Origin: an uncultured Ruminococcus sp.
GTDB lineage: Bacteria; Bacillota; Clostridia; Oscillospirales; Ruminococcaceae
Direction: 5' to 3'
Assembly (NCBI GenBank): GCA_947173865.1
Contig: CAMWGS010000081.1
Coordinates: 1-8,267 of the forward strand
DNA length: 8,267 bases
The notes beneath the pieces are model-generated. The model saw only the letters and a program-made list of their open reading frames with translations. It made no database searches and was not told where the DNA came from. The translations under genes were made by a program, and so were the position numbers. Of this stretch, positions 1 to 7,253 are shown one piece after another (position 1 is the stretch's first letter; every line of letters begins with the position of its first letter).

Positions 1-30
1 TATGTTATAAGCATTTTCTGCAAATATTTA

Positions 31-60
31 TATAAAATATAATATATTTAAATATAATTT
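31..60 (+). promoter_or_regulatory. Possible -10 region(s) upstream of glmM
   Basis: The leader before glmM is almost pure A/T. It contains two exact TATAAT hexamers, at 38-43 and 53-58. No good -35 hexamer lies 16-18 nt upstream of either (TTTCTG at 15-20 is poor), and such hexamers are expected by chance in DNA this AT-rich. Only 74 nt before the gene are visible, so glmM could equally be transcribed from an upstream gene outside the window. Confidence 0.25.
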
Positions 61-74
61 AAGGAGTTTTCGTA

Positions 75-1460
75 ATGGGAAAATATTTCGGTACTGATGG
101 TTTCAGAGGAACAGCAAACGAAAATCTTACCGCCGATCACGCCTATAAAGTAGGACGTTTTCTCGGCTGGTACTACGGAGAAATAAAAAAAAGAAACGGA
201 GATGATTCCGCTCCGAGAATAATTATCGGAAAAGATACACGTCGTTCAAGCTATATGTTTGAATATTCACTCGTCGGAGGAATTACCGCTTCAGGTGCTG
301 ACGCTTATCTTCTCCATGTTACAACAACGCCGTCCGTTGCATATATATCGAGGGTTGACGGCTTTGACTGCGGAATCATGATTTCTGCAAGCCATAATCC
401 CTACTATGATAACGGTCTGAAACTTATAAACAGCAACGGCGAAAAAATGGAGGACAGTGTAACTTCTCTTATTGAAGATTATCTTGACGGAAAACTTGTT
501 TTCAACGGTCAGGAAATAAATGAAATCCCGTATGCAAAAAATGAGAAAATCGGTCGTTCGGTTGACTATATCGCAGGAAGAAACCGATATATAGGATACC
601 TTATCTCACTCGGCGTATACTCTTTCAGAGGTATGAAAATAGGTCTTGACTGTGCAAACGGTGCTGCGTGGAATATCGCAAAGGCTGTATTTGACGCTCT
701 CGGTGCAACAACATATGTAATAAATGCAGAACCCAACGGAACAAATATAAATGATAATGCAGGTTCGACACATATTGAAGTTTTGCAGAAATTTGTCGTT
801 GAAAAAGGTCTTGATGCAGGATTTGCCTATGACGGCGATGCTGACCGATGTCTGTGCGTAGACGAAAAGGGAAACATTATAACAGGTGACCATATACTTT
901 ATATATACGGCAGGTATATGAAAGACCGTGACAAACTGGTAAACAATACCGTCGTAGCAACAATCATGTCAAATTTCGGACTTTTCAAGGCTTTCGACGA
1001 GGCAGGAATAAATTACGCAAAAACCGCAGTCGGTGATAAATATGTCTATGAATATATGAAAGAGCATGAATGCTGTCTTGGCGGTGAGCAGTCAGGTCAT
1101 ATTATCTTCTCAAAATATGCTTCTACAGGCGACGGTATTCTTACAAGTCTTAAAATAATGCAGGCTATTATGTCAAGTCAGAAAAAACTCAGTGAACTTG
1201 CTGCACCCTTCAAGGTATATCCGCAGGTTCTTGAAAACGTCCGTGTAAAAGACAAATCAGCCGCACAGGCTGACAGCGACGTTCAGGCAGTTGTTAAGGA
1301 AGCCACCGAAGCTCTTGGAGATTCGGGAAGAATACTCGTCCGTGAAAGCGGTACAGAACCCGTTGTGCGTGTAATGGTTGAAGCAGGAGATGAGGAAACC
1401 TGCCATAAATACGTAAACAAGGTAATTGCCGTAATCAAATCAAAAGGTCATACAGTATAA
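75..1460 (+). CDS. glmM: Phosphoglucosamine mutase GlmM
   Basis: Cytoplasmic enzyme that interconverts glucosamine-6-phosphate and glucosamine-1-phosphate, the step before UDP-GlcNAc in peptidoglycan precursor synthesis. All alpha-D-phosphohexomutase signatures are visible: the N-terminal FGTDGFRG (residues 5-12); the phosphoserine loop ISASHNP (103-109, catalytic Ser106); the Mg-binding DGDADR (253-258); the sugar-binding GEQSGH (337-342); and the phosphate-binding RESGTEP (423-429) in domain 4. The GGEQSGHII context and the GTDGFRG N-terminus favour GlmM over a phosphoglucomutase or phosphomannomutase, although those are close relatives. At 461 aa it is slightly longer than the usual ~450 and is complete. 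The ATG is supported by AAGGAG at 61-66 with an 8-nt spacer. It is followed by its own terminator, so it is not co-transcribed with the next gene. The cdaA/cdaR genes that often precede glmM in Firmicutes would lie outside the window. Confidence 0.95.
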   Translation: MGKYFGTDGFRGTANENLTADHAYKVGRFLGWYYGEIKKRNGDDSAPRIIIGKDTRRSSYMFEYSLVGGITASGADAYLLHVTTTPSVAYISRVDGFDCGIMISASHNPYYDNGLKLINSNGEKMEDSVTSLIEDYLDGKLVFNGQEINEIPYAKNEKIGRSVDYIAGRNRYIGYLISLGVYSFRGMKIGLDCANGAAWNIAKAVFDALGATTYVINAEPNGTNINDNAGSTHIEVLQKFVVEKGLDAGFAYDGDADRCLCVDEKGNIITGDHILYIYGRYMKDRDKLVNNTVVATIMSNFGLFKAFDEAGINYAKTAVGDKYVYEYMKEHECCLGGEQSGHIIFSKYASTGDGILTSLKIMQAIMSSQKKLSELAAPFKVYPQVLENVRVKDKSAAQADSDVQAVVKEATEALGDSGRILVRESGTEPVVRVMVEAGDEETCHKYVNKVIAVIKSKGHTV

Positions 1461-1477
1461 ATTTAACAATATAACAT

Positions 1478-1517
1478 AAAAACGGCTGATTATTATGAAA
1501 TGATTCAGTCGTTTTTT
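1478..1517 (+). terminator. Intrinsic terminator after glmM
   Basis: Inverted repeat with left arm AACGGCTGA (1481-1489) and right arm TCAGTCGTT (1505-1513). It pairs over 9 bp with one G-U, and extends by A-U pairs from 1478-1480 into the T run. The right arm runs into six T (1512-1517). It begins 18 nt after the glmM stop. This is a standard rho-independent layout and separates glmM from the wzz-like gene. Confidence 0.85.
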
Positions 1518-1573
1518 ACATTTTGACAAAATTCTTGTATGTATTTGTGTTATGCTTTGGCTAAATGCTTGAA

Positions 1574-1599
1574 AATATCGGAAATTCCCGAAAAATATT
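1574..1599 (+). repeat. Imperfect inverted repeat abutting the -35 box (possible operator)
   Basis: CGGAAATTCCCG at 1579-1590 matches its own reverse complement at 10 of 12 positions. It is flanked by AATAT (1574-1578) and ATATT (1595-1599), which are also reverse complements of one another, though offset by four A. The element ends inside the -35 hexamer of the promoter at 1598-1626, a position suited to a transcription factor. No family assignment is possible from the sequence, and a chance palindrome cannot be excluded. Confidence 0.3.
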
Positions 1600-1626
1600 G
1601 ACGTTACGCTATTTAAGTGTTATAAT
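1598..1626 (+). promoter_or_regulatory. Sigma-A type promoter for the wzz-like gene
   Basis: TTGACG at 1598-1603 (5 of 6 match to TTGACA), a 17-nt spacer, and an exact TATAAT at 1621-1626. Transcription would start near 1633 and leave a 5' leader of about 75 nt before the ATG at 1707. It is the best promoter in the window, and may also feed the downstream pot genes if the hairpin at 3221-3256 is leaky. Confidence 0.75.
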
Positions 1627-1706
1627 AGGTGTTAATCGGAAAATGACTTTTTTCAATTGTCTGCTTCCGACTAAAAAAATATTTCTTTATATAAACGGAG
1701 GACAAA

Positions 1707-3215
1707 ATGAACACTAAAGATAACCGTAATATAAATATTACGCTTAAAAATGACGATGATAACAAAAGTGACATACTAATTTCCATTCCGATGATATTCA
1801 AAAAGCTTAAAAAGTACCTTCTGATATGGATTGTTGTAGCTGCTATAGTTTTTGTGGCGGTATTCGGAAGTACTACACTAAAAACTATGCACCGCAAACC
1901 TGTTATAACTGCTTTAGTAAGCTTTACTCATGAGGGAATCGAAAAAGGTCTTGACCCCAACGGCATGGATTTCAACAAGGATACAATCAAAAATCCTGTT
2001 GTTATAGAAAACGCTCTCACAAGTCTAAATCTCCCTATTGATGAACTTGATGACATAAGAAACAGTATTGACATTGAAGGTCTTGTGCCTGCTGACGCTA
2101 TGAACAAAATCCTTACCTACAAAAATGTTTATGAAAATGCCAATTCAAATAACCTTCAGGCAGCTCAGTCAATGCTTGATGTACCGATATTCCCGACACA
2201 ATTCAAAGTAACTTTCAATTATGCCGGAACTACTTTCAGCCGTAAAACAGCTGTTCAGATTCTCAATACAATGCTTGAACAATACAAAGATTATTTCTTT
2301 GATATGTACGGCTACAACGAATCACTCGGAAGCTCTGTTACCGCTCTTGACATATCAAGCTATGACTATACCGAAGCTATTGAAGTTCTCAAAACTTCTC
2401 TCGATACTCTAAGCAAATATGTCAAACAGCTCTCTACAGATGATATGACACGTTTCCGCTCCTCTATAACAGGCTACACTTTTGATGACCTCTATGAAGC
2501 AGTTGAAACAGTAAAGTCAATTGACCTCGACAAAGTTTCATCTTATATAAACGTAAATAATCTCACAAAAGACAAGAATGCGTCAATAGCTTACTATGAA
2601 TACAGAATCAATGAGCTTACAAGAACCCAAACCTCTACAGAAGACCAACTTGCATCTGTAAAAGAATCAATCAAAGCATATGAAAAAGACCAGATTATTA
2701 TTTTCGGAAACGGTACTGACAACACGGACACTCAGTCCACACAGAACTCCGAACAGTATGACATGATGATTCAGCAGAAACTTGACCTTACAAATACTCT
2801 TGCAACAACAAAACAGAACATAAATTATTACCGTGAAAGACTTGCAGCACTTAAGAAAAGCACTGCAAATTCACCCGATAAAATTGAACAGGTTGACAAA
2901 CAGCTTGACGATGTAAACAACAAGATTTCCAATCTTATAGAAAATATCAAGCTGACAGCAGATGACTACTATGAAAATGTTACATTCCAGAACGCTTACA
3001 CAATACTCGTTCCCGCTTCCAATTCAATGGGTTCAACATTAAGCATTGTTATGGATAATGTTACAATGCCTTTAATCATAGGTGAGGCAGGAGTACTTGC
3101 AGTATATCTCATGATTGCTTTTATTGCGGCAATAAAGGAAGAAATAACCGCTAAAAAAAGAAAACAGGCTTTTGAAGAAGCAATGACTGAAAACAACGAA
3201 AACGAAGAAGAATAA
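1707..3215 (+). CDS. Wzz-like chain-length determinant / polysaccharide co-polymerase-type membrane protein
   Basis: 502-aa protein with the two-TM architecture of Wzz-type polysaccharide co-polymerases. It has a short polar cytoplasmic N-terminus, TM1 at about residues 37-55, a large extracytoplasmic region, TM2 at about 455-476, and a charged cytoplasmic tail (KKRK, then a Glu/Asn-rich end). The extracytoplasmic part holds two predicted coiled-coil stretches (about 297-330 and 353-418), separated by a Thr/Gln/Ser/Asn-rich linker (about 338-350). The segment after TM1 (SFTHEGIEKGLDPNG, then IKNPVVIENAL) resembles the Wzz N-terminal domain as I remember it. Such proteins set the chain length or export of surface polysaccharide. 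No Walker motifs are present, so there is no fused BY-kinase, and no kinase, polymerase or glycosyltransferase lies nearby. The ATG has GGAGG at 1697-1701 with a 5-nt spacer. The architecture is clear, but the exact function is inferred. Confidence 0.7.
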   Translation: MNTKDNRNINITLKNDDDNKSDILISIPMIFKKLKKYLLIWIVVAAIVFVAVFGSTTLKTMHRKPVITALVSFTHEGIEKGLDPNGMDFNKDTIKNPVVIENALTSLNLPIDELDDIRNSIDIEGLVPADAMNKILTYKNVYENANSNNLQAAQSMLDVPIFPTQFKVTFNYAGTTFSRKTAVQILNTMLEQYKDYFFDMYGYNESLGSSVTALDISSYDYTEAIEVLKTSLDTLSKYVKQLSTDDMTRFRSSITGYTFDDLYEAVETVKSIDLDKVSSYINVNNLTKDKNASIAYYEYRINELTRTQTSTEDQLASVKESIKAYEKDQIIIFGNGTDNTDTQSTQNSEQYDMMIQQKLDLTNTLATTKQNINYYRERLAALKKSTANSPDKIEQVDKQLDDVNNKISNLIENIKLTADDYYENVTFQNAYTILVPASNSMGSTLSIVMDNVTMPLIIGEAGVLAVYLMIAFIAAIKEEITAKKRKQAFEEAMTENNENEEE

Positions 3216-3220
3216 CAGAT

Positions 3221-3256
3221 ATATCCTCCGTGGGAAAAAACCACGGGGGATATTTT
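3221..3256 (+). terminator. Strong hairpin between the wzz-like gene and potA (terminator or attenuator)
   Basis: Left arm ATATCCTCCGTGG (3221-3233) pairs with right arm CCACGGGGGATAT (3241-3253) over 13 bp with one U-G. The loop is 7 nt (GAAAAAA). It starts 5 nt after the upstream stop codon. The T tract is only four bases (3253-3256) and is then broken by AGG, so termination may be partial. It sits 30 nt upstream of the potA Shine-Dalgarno, with no recognisable promoter in between. Confidence 0.75.
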
Positions 3257-3299
3257 AGGTCATTACAAATATGAAATTTTTACCGAAAGGAATAAGTAA

Positions 3300-4349
3300 A
3301 TGGAAAATATAATAAGTCTTAAAGATATTGTCGTTGAATTTGAGGACGGTGAAAAAATTCTTAAAAATATAAGTCTGGATATAAAAGATAAGGAATTTGT
3401 AACTTTTCTCGGACCGTCAGGCTGTGGAAAAACAACTACCCTCCGTATTATAGCAGGATTTCTTGAACCGACAAGCGGTGACGTTTTTTTTGACGGTCAG
3501 CGTATAAACGGAGTACCACCGCACAAAAGAAACGTAAACACGGTTTTTCAGAGATACGCCCTTTTTCCGCACCTTAATGTATATGAAAATATAGCCTTCG
3601 GACTCAGGGTAAAGAAAGTTCCCGAAAAGGAAATAAGAAAACGTGTATGTGAAATGCTTGAAATGGTAAATTTAATGGGATTTGAAAAACGTTCCGTTAA
3701 CCGTCTTTCAGGCGGACAGCAACAGCGTGTTGCAATTGCCCGTGCGTTAGTCAATCACCCGAAAGTCTTACTGCTTGACGAACCTCTTGGTGCTTTGGAT
3801 TTAAAACTGAGAAAGGAAATGCAGATAGAATTACGCCGTATCCAGCAGGAACTTGAACTGACGTTTATCTATGTCACTCACGACCAGGAAGAAGCCCTTA
3901 CAATGAGTGACAGCATAGTTGTTATGAACAACGGATATATTCAGCAGATAGGTTCACCGACAGACATATATAATGAACCTGTAAACGCCTTTGTTGCAGA
4001 CTTTATAGGTGAAAGCAACATTGTAAACGGTTCTATGCCTGAAGATTGTATTGTTGAATTTACGGGAAAACGTTTCAGATGTGTCGACAAGGGTTTTGAA
4101 CCGAATGAATCAGTTGATGTTGTAATCCGTCCCGAAGATGTAAAAATAATACCCGAAAAAAACGCTGAACTTACAGGAATAGTTGAATCAGTTGTATTCA
4201 AGGGCGTTCACTATGAAATGTGTGTTGACAGTGCTGATAACAAATGGATTATTCATTCAACAAAAGCCTGTCCTGTAGGTTCTGTAATCGGAATGACTTT
4301 TGACCCCGACGATATTCATATTATGAAAAAAACGGAGGATAATACATAA
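3300..4349 (+). CDS. potA: Spermidine/putrescine ABC transporter, ATP-binding subunit PotA
   Basis: Cytoplasmic ATPase that powers polyamine import through PotB and PotC. Complete ABC domain: Walker A GPSGCGKT (residues 38-45); Q-loop Gln84 in VFQRYALFPHL; signature LSGGQ (136-140) followed by QQRVAIARAL; Walker B LLLDEP (157-162, with Asp160/Glu161); D-loop GALD; and H-loop His194 (VTHDQEEALTMSD). A C-terminal regulatory/TOBE-type domain follows from about residue 240, with IRPEDV at 276-281. The length of 349 aa is somewhat below the roughly 370-380 aa typical of PotA, but the domain appears whole. Other CUT1/MOI-type ATPases (iron, sugar) share these motifs. The potBCD neighbours make polyamine the best call. 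The start ATG has AAAGGA at 3286-3291 and an 8-nt spacer. Its stop overlaps the potB start by one base (TAATG), so translation is coupled. Confidence 0.92.
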   Translation: MENIISLKDIVVEFEDGEKILKNISLDIKDKEFVTFLGPSGCGKTTTLRIIAGFLEPTSGDVFFDGQRINGVPPHKRNVNTVFQRYALFPHLNVYENIAFGLRVKKVPEKEIRKRVCEMLEMVNLMGFEKRSVNRLSGGQQQRVAIARALVNHPKVLLLDEPLGALDLKLRKEMQIELRRIQQELELTFIYVTHDQEEALTMSDSIVVMNNGYIQQIGSPTDIYNEPVNAFVADFIGESNIVNGSMPEDCIVEFTGKRFRCVDKGFEPNESVDVVIRPEDVKIIPEKNAELTGIVESVVFKGVHYEMCVDSADNKWIIHSTKACPVGSVIGMTFDPDDIHIMKKTEDNT

Positions 4350-5155
4350 TGAAGCTAAAATATTTTTCTGCTCCTTATCTTGCATGGATGATAGTATTCA
4401 TACTTGTTCCCCTGCTCATGATAGCGTACTTTGCATTTACATCAGACAACGGTGAATTTACCATGAAATATATTTCAGATGTCGGACAGTATGCAAATAT
4501 ATTTGTACGTTCAATATGGCTTTCACTTATAGCAACCGCCATATGTCTTGTAATAGCTTACCCGATAGCGTTTATACTGTCAAGAATGGACAAGCACAAG
4601 CAGGGTACTATGCTTATGATTGTAATGCTTCCCATGTGGATGAACTTCCTGCTCCGTACATATGCATGGATGACACTTCTCGGAAACAACGGCATTATAA
4701 ACCATATTCTCGGAATGGTCGGACTTGGTCCTGTAAAACTCATAAATACATCGGGGGCTGTTGTTCTCGGAATGGTTTATAATTATCTGCCGTTTATGAT
4801 ACTTCCGCTTTATTCGGTAATGGAAAAAATAGACAAGTCACTTTTTGAGGCTGCTTCGGATTTGGGTTGCAGTTCCGTTTCAACTCTTTTCAGAGTGGTC
4901 ATTCCGCTCAGTATGCCAGGAATTACTTCGGGAATAACAATGGTATTTGTTCCTGCTATTTCCACGTTCATTATTTCCCGTATGCTCGGAGGCGGTTCAA
5001 ATCTTCTTATAGGCGACCTTATAGAAATGCAGTTCCTCGGCAATGCCTATAATCCACACCTGGGGGCTGCTATTTCGCTTGTTCTCATGGTTATTATACT
5101 TGTTATCATGACAGTAATGAATCAGTTTGACCCCGACGAACAGGTTCTTATGTAA
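4349..5155 (+). CDS. potB: Spermidine/putrescine ABC transporter, permease subunit PotB
   Basis: Integral membrane subunit of the polyamine importer. Six hydrophobic segments are visible, at about residues 11-30, 52-76, 88-110, 130-156, 193-215 and 236-258. The cytoplasmic EAA loop (EAASDLGCSSVSTLFRVVIP, starting at residue 167) is the contact point for PotA. The 268-aa length is normal for PotB-type permeases. The start follows from GGAGG within ACGGAGGA (4332-4339) and from a one-base overlap with the potA stop. It is paralogous to the next gene: both have the same EAA-loop pattern, E-A-A-x-D-L-G-C-S. The assignment of PotB rather than PotC rests on gene order and on the longer N-terminal segment before the first conserved region. 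Confidence 0.92.
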   Translation: MKLKYFSAPYLAWMIVFILVPLLMIAYFAFTSDNGEFTMKYISDVGQYANIFVRSIWLSLIATAICLVIAYPIAFILSRMDKHKQGTMLMIVMLPMWMNFLLRTYAWMTLLGNNGIINHILGMVGLGPVKLINTSGAVVLGMVYNYLPFMILPLYSVMEKIDKSLFEAASDLGCSSVSTLFRVVIPLSMPGITSGITMVFVPAISTFIISRMLGGGSNLLIGDLIEMQFLGNAYNPHLGAAISLVLMVIILVIMTVMNQFDPDEQVLM

Positions 5156-5156
5156 A

Positions 5157-5163
5157 AAGGAGG
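5157..5163 (+). promoter_or_regulatory. Strong Shine-Dalgarno that fixes the potC start
   Basis: AAGGAGG begins one base after the potB stop (TAA at 5153-5155) and lies 8 nt before the TTG at 5172. It is the longest SD match in the window. It argues for the 5172 start over the in-frame TTG at 5127, which lies inside potB and has no SD. Confidence 0.85.
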
Positions 5164-5171
5164 TTTATATA

Positions 5172-5975
5172 TTGAAAAAACTCGGTAAAATATATCTCGT
5201 ACTTGTACTGCTTTTCCTGTATGTTCCTATTTTTGTACTGATAGTCTTTTCCTTCAACGAAACAAAAAGCAGGAGCGTTTTCAGCGGTTTCACTCTCGAC
5301 TGGTACAAAAGACTTTTTCATAACAGGATTATTATTTCCTCCCTTATAAATACAGCAATAATTGCAGTAATAGCAAGTATTGTCTCGACCGTTCTTGGCA
5401 CTCTTGCCGCCATAGGAATACACCACATGAAAAAAGTACCAAAAGCGGTCGTAATGAATATAACAAATATGCCCATTATAAACCCCGAAATTGTTACGGG
5501 TGTATCGCTTATGCTTCTGTTCGTGTTCTTTGCGGCAAGAATGAACCTTGAATTTGGTTTTGTAACGTTGCTTATAGCACATATAACTTTTGATGTCCCA
5601 TATGTAATACTGAATGTTATGCCTAAGTTCAATCAGATGAATCCGCACATCTTTGAAGCTGCTCAGGACTTGGGTTGTAGTCCCGTCAAGGCTTTCAGAA
5701 AAGTCGTACTTCCTGAAATCATGCCGGGTGTTGTAAGCGGTTTCCTTATGGCTTTTACATACTCCCTCGACGATTTTGTTGTAAGCTATTTCACAAGCGG
5801 TTCAACTTCTCAGACACTCCCCATCACAATATACTCCATGACAAGAAGAAAAGTATCCCCCGAAATCAACGCACTTTCCACACTCATATTTGTGGCTGTT
5901 GTGATAGTTTTGATTGTGAAGAACGCCATTGAAAACAAAGCCGCCAAGAAAAACGGCTCTTACAGGGGGAACTGA
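5172..5975 (+). CDS. potC: Spermidine/putrescine ABC transporter, permease subunit PotC
   Basis: Second transmembrane subunit of the polyamine importer, 267 aa from the chosen TTG start. From this start the N-terminus reads MKKLGKIYLVLVLLFLYVPIF, a typical positively charged lead into TM1. About six hydrophobic helices are present. The EAA loop (EAAQDLGCSPVKAFRKVVLP) begins at residue 162 and would dock on PotA. The conserved MPGVVSGFLMAFTYSLDDFV region that follows is characteristic of PotC-type permeases. The reading frame stays open upstream to another TTG at 5127, which would add 15 residues and overlap potB by 29 nt. That extension is hydrophilic, lacks an SD and is rejected. The stop is 2 nt before the potD ATG. 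Confidence 0.92.
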   Translation: MKKLGKIYLVLVLLFLYVPIFVLIVFSFNETKSRSVFSGFTLDWYKRLFHNRIIISSLINTAIIAVIASIVSTVLGTLAAIGIHHMKKVPKAVVMNITNMPIINPEIVTGVSLMLLFVFFAARMNLEFGFVTLLIAHITFDVPYVILNVMPKFNQMNPHIFEAAQDLGCSPVKAFRKVVLPEIMPGVVSGFLMAFTYSLDDFVVSYFTSGSTSQTLPITIYSMTRRKVSPEINALSTLIFVAVVIVLIVKNAIENKAAKKNGSYRGN

Positions 5976-5977
5976 TT

Positions 5978-7249
5978 ATGAAAAATAAAATAATTCCGCT
6001 TATTATGGCATCATTCACAGCAATAAGTCTGTTAACTTCATGCAGTTCGTCAACAAAAGAAAACACTGACGAAGATGATGAAATTTCCGTGCAGACACTT
6101 ACAGTATCAGACCCCGAATACTACACAAGATTCAAAGACAAGGGAATTTCAATAAACGTCTACAACTGGGGCGAATACATCTCTACGGGTGCAGACGAAG
6201 GAACACTTGATGTTAACAGTGAATTTGAAAAACTTACGGGAATAAAAGTCAACTACACAAACTATGCTACCAATGAAGAACTTTATGCAAAATTAAAAGG
6301 TGGCGGTGCGGCTTATGATGTAATTATTCCGTCGGATTATATGATAAGCAAGATGATTAATGAAAAACTTGTCCAGCCACTTGACATGGACAATATCCCG
6401 AATTTTAAATATATAATGGATAATTTCAGAAATCAGGCTTATGACCCGTCAAATGAATACAGTGTCCCGTACACATGGGGAACGGTCGGAATTATATACG
6501 ACGAAACGATGATTGATATTCCCGAAGAAGATATAGACTGGGATTTACTCTGGAACGAAGACTATGCCGACCAGATTCTTATGTTTGACAATCCCCGTGA
6601 CGCTTTCGCAATAGCCGAACTTATGCAGGGTTATTCACTCAATACCGAAAATCCCGACGAACTTGAAGACGCAGCACGTAAACTCCGTCAGCAAAAAAAA
6701 ATCGTGCAGGGATATGTTATGGACGAAATCTTTGATAAAATGGGAGCGGGTGACGCTCTTATTGCTCCATATTATGCAGGTGACGCACTCACGATACTTG
6801 ACGAAAACGAAGATTTGAATTTTGTCGTACCCAAAAGCGGAACTAATCTTTTTATTGATGCTATGTGTATACCGTCGTCGGCAAGACAGAAAGAAGCCGC
6901 TGAAATGTACATCAATTTTATGTGCGAACCTGACATAGCTTTTGCAAACATTGACTACATCTGTTATTCTACTCCTCATCAGGCAGCTTTTGATATGCTT
7001 GATGAAGATGTCCGTGAAAGCCATGTTTCATATCCCGACAGTCAGTTTATCGCCGATAAAACCACAGTTTTCGTCAATCTCTCGGACGAAGCCAATCTAC
7101 AGATGCAGAATTTATGGACGGAAATGAAATCCGCTGAGGACGAAACAACTAATAAATGGCTTGTTCCAATATTTCTGATGTTCTGTATACTGCTTATGAT
7201 ACTTGTATTGATACGTCGTCATATAAAAGCCAAAAAAGATATTTTCTAA
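5978..7249 (+). CDS. potD: Spermidine/putrescine-binding lipoprotein PotD with an extra C-terminal membrane helix
   Basis: Extracellular polyamine receptor that delivers ligand to PotB/PotC. It has an N-terminal lipoprotein signal with lipobox LTSC (residues 19-22, lipidated Cys22), an acidic Ser/Thr linker to about residue 50, then a family 1 (PotD-type) binding fold. Compared from memory with E. coli PotD, the WxEY pocket motif is kept (Trp64, Glu66, Tyr67), as are Tyr121, Asp204, Asp294 and Tyr330 (CYSTP). Asp208, Tyr266 and Phe292 replace Glu171, Trp229 and Trp255. At 423 aa it exceeds the usual ~350. The extra length includes a hydrophobic helix at about 395-412 followed by a basic tail (RRHIKAKK), predicting a second anchor with a cytoplasmic C-terminus. 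The ATG has AGGGGGA (5964-5970) about 7 nt upstream and lies 2 nt after the potC stop. Polyamine specificity is inferred from pocket and operon. Confidence 0.92.
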   Translation: MKNKIIPLIMASFTAISLLTSCSSSTKENTDEDDEISVQTLTVSDPEYYTRFKDKGISINVYNWGEYISTGADEGTLDVNSEFEKLTGIKVNYTNYATNEELYAKLKGGGAAYDVIIPSDYMISKMINEKLVQPLDMDNIPNFKYIMDNFRNQAYDPSNEYSVPYTWGTVGIIYDETMIDIPEEDIDWDLLWNEDYADQILMFDNPRDAFAIAELMQGYSLNTENPDELEDAARKLRQQKKIVQGYVMDEIFDKMGAGDALIAPYYAGDALTILDENEDLNFVVPKSGTNLFIDAMCIPSSARQKEAAEMYINFMCEPDIAFANIDYICYSTPHQAAFDMLDEDVRESHVSYPDSQFIADKTTVFVNLSDEANLQMQNLWTEMKSAEDETTNKWLVPIFLMFCILLMILVLIRRHIKAKKDIF

Positions 7250-7253
7250 GGTG

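Noticed and set aside
1523..1556. A perfect TTGACA at 1523-1528 followed by TATGCT at 1551-1556 just after the glmM terminator, resembling a second promoter.
   Set aside because: The spacer to TATGCT is 22 nt. The alternative TGTTAT at 1548-1553 leaves 19 nt and matches only 4 of 6. The promoter at 1598-1626 has ideal spacing and a better -10, so this one is not listed as a feature.
1613..1897. Open frame of 94 codons on the minus strand spanning the promoter region and the 5' end of the wzz-like gene.
   Set aside because: It overlaps a well-supported gene and its promoter, has no convincing Shine-Dalgarno, and its composition (Ser/Ile/Leu-rich) is what the antisense of an AT-rich leader and a TM segment would give.
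4705..4785. TTCTCGGAATGGT occurs twice within potB, about 60 nt apart.
   Set aside because: Both copies encode ordinary Leu/Val-Leu-Gly-Met type residues in the permease. A 13-nt match this close is compatible with codon bias, and there is no flanking structure.
5148..5648. Open frame of 166 codons on the minus strand within potC.
   Set aside because: Antisense to a clear permease gene. The translation is rich in Tyr, Asn, Lys and Cys with no recognisable domain, as expected from a shadow frame.
6635..7024. Open frame of 129 codons on the minus strand inside potD.
   Set aside because: It lies wholly within a conserved binding-protein gene, with no initiation signal and no domain features.
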